Positions 61,348-64,000 of a stretch of DNA of 64,000 nucleotides are shown piece after piece (positions within the stretch are counted from its first letter, which is position 1; each line of letters begins with the position of its first letter). The translations under genes and the position numbers were made by a program. Under the pieces are notes generated by a model, which did no database searches, was not told the DNA's origin, and saw nothing but the letters and a program-made list of their open reading frames with translations. The stretch comes from Eggerthella sinensis (GTDB lineage Bacteria > Actinomycetota > Coriobacteriia > Coriobacteriales > Eggerthellaceae). Location of the stretch: the NCBI RefSeq assembly GCF_003339815.1, contig NZ_PPTT01000002.1, forward strand, positions 62,001 to 126,000. The letters are read 5' to 3'.

Positions 61348-61977
61348 ATGGAGCAGTCTTCCCTCGCAGCCCCCGAGCTCGCCGAGCCCACCGCGCTTGC
61401 GGCGCTCGTCGCGCAGCTGCGCAACGACAACGACACGCTGCGCGAGGAGCTGGGGTTCATGCGGGGGCAGGCGTTCCGCGATCAGCTGACGGGCCTGTTC
61501 AGCCGCCGCTACCTGACCGACCACCTCATCCAGGAGATCATCGACACAAGCAAGGACGCCAACGTGGTGCTGGCGCTGTGCGACATCGACGACTTCAAGG
61601 CCATCAACGACATCCGCGGGCACCAGTCGGGCGACATCGCCATCGTCTGCATCGCCGATATGCTGGACGACCTTGCCGGCGGACACCCCGTCATACGGTG
61701 GGGCGGCGAAGAGATGCTCGTGGTGTTCCTGTCCACTCCCGACCATGAGGCGCTGCGCACCTGCGAGGACATGCGGGCGCAGATTGCCGCGTATCGTATT
61801 GACGATGGCATGGGCGAGGTGTCGTGCACCGTCACCTTCGGCATGGGCACGTACGACCCCCGCCTCACGTTCGACGAGAACTTCGTGCGCGTCGATCAGG
61901 CGCTGTACCGCGGCAAGGAAACCGGCAAGAACTGCTGCGTGTTCCCGCATTTCGGCGCGACCGGGCAGACGGCGTAG
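61348..61977 (+). CDS. Diguanylate cyclase (GGDEF domain)
   Basis: The 209-residue soluble protein makes cyclic di-GMP. A short coiled segment (LAALVAQLRNDNDTLREELG) precedes the GGDEF domain with DQLTGLFSRRYL, CDIDDFKAINDIRGHQ and the active site RWGGEEM. The I-site RxxD is not clear. It has no sensor domain of its own, so it is probably switched by partners in the same operon. It starts three bases after the receptor gene and ends one base before the CheA-like gene. Confidence 0.88.
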   Translation: MEQSSLAAPELAEPTALAALVAQLRNDNDTLREELGFMRGQAFRDQLTGLFSRRYLTDHLIQEIIDTSKDANVVLALCDIDDFKAINDIRGHQSGDIAIVCIADMLDDLAGGHPVIRWGGEEMLVVFLSTPDHEALRTCEDMRAQIAAYRIDDGMGEVSCTVTFGMGTYDPRLTFDENFVRVDQALYRGKETGKNCCVFPHFGATGQTA

Positions 61978-61978
61978 C

Positions 61979-63490
61979 ATGAAGCAGCCCGAGACCATCG
62001 TCCGCGTGCTGTTCAAGCCGAACTGCGGTTTGGAGAACACGCGCGCCTCCCTCATCGTGCGACGCATCGCGCCCTTGTGCAGCGTCGTTTCAACGTATCC
62101 CGAACACGTGAAGAGCGATCCCAGCACCATCCCCTACCTGCGGGACAACGGCCTGTTCGTGCGGTTCACCTGCACGACGCCCGAATGGGTGCTGCTCTCC
62201 ATCAAGAACTCGTTTTTCGTCGAGCAGTGCACGCTCGTTGACGACCCGAACAGCATCCCGCCCTTCGTGCAATCCGATGATCAGGCGAAACGTCGTACGA
62301 GGAACCAGGAACACGAGGGCGGACTCTCGCCGTTCGCCAATGCGGACGAACGAGACGACGAGCTGAGCGACCTGCTGAACCGGCTGTGCGAGAACCGGCG
62401 AGCGTTGGGCGCGTACGCATCCGAACACGAGCGCAGCTTCGAGTTCGACGCCATCATGTTCGAGCAGGACCGCGTCATCGACGATCTGCGCAGTGCGGTT
62501 GCCCGCGCGCGCATCGAGCAATTCGGCAGCATCGCCGCCACCCTGCATGCCGTGGTGGTGGACCACGCCTCGCGCGCGAACGTGCAGGTGGCGCTCGAGC
62601 TGGAGGACAGCCGCATCGCCATCGACCGGGCGTCCCTCATCTCGCTCGAGGAGGCCATCAAGCGCACGTTGCGCGCGTGCATCCGCGGCAGCATCGAGCG
62701 TCCCGACGAGCGCATCGCTGCCGGCAAGCCGCCGTGCGCAACCATTCGTCTCGGGGTCGAGAACGACGGCCCGAGCGTCGCCTGCCACATCGAGCACGAC
62801 GGCCGCCCTTTCGACGTGCGCATCATCGGCGAGCTGGCCGAAGAGCACGGCTTGCTCACCCACCCGTTGAGCCGCTACACCGACGACGAACTGAGCACCA
62901 TGCTTCCCCTGCTCAGGGCTTCGTTCGCCGACATTCAGGAAGAGGAGCAAAGCTCTACGTTCGAGATTTGCGAGATATGCGCGGCCCTGCAGCGCATCGG
63001 GGGCAGCGGCGAAACGCGCAACACGGGCCGCGGCACGGTCGAGATCTGCCTGCACGTTCCCGTGCCGCTCACCGCGTTCGAGATTGCGCAGGTGAGCGCC
63101 GGCGGCGCGCGGCTTGCGCTGCCGGCTCAGCACATCGAGCGGTTCATGGCGTACCGCGACGCGGCCGAGCCGGAAAGCGGGCGCGTCGTCATCGACGGAA
63201 CGTCCTACCGCATCGCGAACGGGCCGGGGTCGGGGTCCCCTTTCGAAACGCAGCACCCGGCGCTCATCGTGCTGCTGAACGCGTACGAGCAACACGTGGC
63301 GCTCGCCCTCGACTCCGCCGACGGATACGAGTACGTCCCGGTTCGCCACCTGCCCCGCCTGCTCGACGGCTCCACCATGCGCCGCGCTGGCTGCCGAGGA
63401 TACGCCACCATGTCCGACGGTACGCTGCGGCCCGTGCTGAACGTGCGCCACCTCAACCCAACCACGCGCGAGGAGGCGTCCCATGCGTAA
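61979..63490 (+). CDS. Degenerate CheA-like scaffold lacking the kinase residues
   Basis: The 503-residue protein has a P2-like domain (residues 6-88, VRVLFKPNCGLENTRASLIV). It has a dimerisation-like helix pair (155-200), an ATPase-like region (205-390) and a CheW-like P5 domain (from ~390). The family signature RPDERIAAGKP is kept. The N-box, HLxRNxxDHGIE in true CheA, reads RTLRACIRGSIE, and the DxGxG and GxGxG boxes are lost. No P1 domain with a phosphorylatable histidine is present. It is therefore probably a kinase-dead scaffold. ATG at 61979 is one base after the cyclase stop. Confidence 0.75.
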   Translation: MKQPETIVRVLFKPNCGLENTRASLIVRRIAPLCSVVSTYPEHVKSDPSTIPYLRDNGLFVRFTCTTPEWVLLSIKNSFFVEQCTLVDDPNSIPPFVQSDDQAKRRTRNQEHEGGLSPFANADERDDELSDLLNRLCENRRALGAYASEHERSFEFDAIMFEQDRVIDDLRSAVARARIEQFGSIAATLHAVVVDHASRANVQVALELEDSRIAIDRASLISLEEAIKRTLRACIRGSIERPDERIAAGKPPCATIRLGVENDGPSVACHIEHDGRPFDVRIIGELAEEHGLLTHPLSRYTDDELSTMLPLLRASFADIQEEEQSSTFEICEICAALQRIGGSGETRNTGRGTVEICLHVPVPLTAFEIAQVSAGGARLALPAQHIERFMAYRDAAEPESGRVVIDGTSYRIANGPGSGSPFETQHPALIVLLNAYEQHVALALDSADGYEYVPVRHLPRLLDGSTMRRAGCRGYATMSDGTLRPVLNVRHLNPTTREEASHA

Positions 63491-63968
63491 TCGAGCGGAG
63501 CGGCTGGCATGGATCGAAGACCTGTTCGGCGAGGTCGCTGCCGGAGAGGCGCAGGCGCTCGTTGCCCGGGGCATCGTGGTGCCATCGGCGTGGGGGCTGC
63601 TGTGCGTCGCGTTCCCCTCGGTGGTAGAGGTCATGGCGGCGAAGAACCTCAAAACGCTCTCGTTTCTGCCCGAGGAGTTCTGCGGCGTCATCGACCGCGG
63701 CAGCTCCCTCGCGCCCGTCATCGACGTGTGCGACGGGGCCGAGGCAACCGTGCCGAAGGTGCTGCTCATGCGCGGCGGCGAGCACGAGCTGGGATTGCGC
63801 TACACGGGCACGCCCCAGGTGATCGACCTCGACGAATGCCCGGCGGAACCCGGGCGCGACCTGGCGATGCCCTTCCCCTTCGTGGCCGCAGCGCGCCTCG
63901 TCACCCCGCACGGCTCCGCCGCGCTGCTGGACGCAACCGCCACCACGGAGCGCTTGCTGGAACGCTAG
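63483..63968 (+). CDS. CheW-like coupling protein
   Basis: The 161-residue protein is a CheW-type SH3-like fold: LLCVAFPSVVEVMAAKNLKTLSFLPEEFCGVIDRGSSLAPVIDV, with the usual GVIxxRGxxxPVID-type core. CheW links receptors to CheA; here it probably joins the receptor to the CheA-like scaffold. Its start overlaps that gene by eight bases. The end of the operon may lie beyond the window. Confidence 0.75.
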   Translation: MRNRAERLAWIEDLFGEVAAGEAQALVARGIVVPSAWGLLCVAFPSVVEVMAAKNLKTLSFLPEEFCGVIDRGSSLAPVIDVCDGAEATVPKVLLMRGGEHELGLRYTGTPQVIDLDECPAEPGRDLAMPFPFVAAARLVTPHGSAALLDATATTERLLER

Positions 63969-64000
63969 CCGCGCACTCGTGGTAAGCTTTCGATCAGCAG

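Noticed and set aside
1-64000. CRISPR arrays, insertion sequences or prophage
   Set aside because: No regularly spaced repeats, transposase, integrase or phage structural gene was seen on reading the window.

Overview
The window is GC-rich, gene-dense DNA that looks like an Eggerthella-type member of the Coriobacteriia (Actinomycetota). This is inferred from gene content. There are four Tat-exported, lipobox-bearing FAD reductases, four membrane-spanning LuxR regulators, an NrfA/NrfH nitrite reductase with a Ccm cytochrome c maturation operon, an anaerobic ribonucleotide reductase and a Veg homologue. Strain identity cannot be read from the sequence.

Layout. 1-2.5 kb: the start of nrdD with a pair of NrdR boxes, then a methyltransferase-fold protein lacking its zinc cysteines. 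2.6-9.3 kb: three copies of one structured, C-rich-looped RNA with an identical promoter architecture, interleaved with a flavoprotein, a LuxR regulator, a TDT-family transporter and a hydrolase-like protein. 9.3-13.5 kb: an MFS carrier, a CrtI-like FAD oxidoreductase and a divergent TetR-type regulator. 13.5-22.5 kb: galU, then ccmEFABCD, nrfH and nrfA, all on the minus strand. 22.6-28.5 kb: an accessory stretch with a Shedu-like nuclease, a DUF3795 protein, tRNA-Ala, an XRE/DUF2975 pair, a radical SAM/SPASM maturase coupled to a 27-residue peptide, and a LysR regulator. 28.5-35.4 kb: an FMN-binding fumarate-reductase-like flavoprotein facing its FMN transferase ApbE, a LuxR regulator, Veg and a DcuC-like carrier. 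35.4-50 kb: housekeeping genes (ksgA, tatD, metG, rsmI) mixed with hydrolases, transporters and small regulators, and carrying three perfect parS sites, which suggests the region is on the origin side of the chromosome. 50-58.7 kb: two more LuxR regulators, two flavoproteins and an aldehyde dehydrogenase. 58.8-64 kb: a chemosensory-like operon with CheR, a methyl-accepting protein, a diguanylate cyclase, a degenerate CheA and a CheW-like protein.

How the genes fit together. The flavoproteins carry Tat-type signals and lipoboxes, so they probably act outside the membrane on small organic electron acceptors, with NrfA/NrfH adding nitrite or nitrate-derived respiration. The Ccm operon supplies haem for the cytochromes. 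Its CcmE uses a CxxxY motif and no CcmG or CcmH gene is nearby, which resembles the variant Ccm system of Desulfovibrio and archaea. Each LuxR regulator lies next to a reductase or transporter, which suggests substrate-specific control.

The most novel-looking items are the coupled maturase/peptide pair (25598-26934), the three-copy RNA family (2644-8067), the chemosensory operon with a kinase-dead CheA and a homopolymeric C9 tract that shifts CheR out of frame (58821-63968), the variant cytochrome c system, and an in-frame UGA inside tatD followed by a hairpin (38307-39284).
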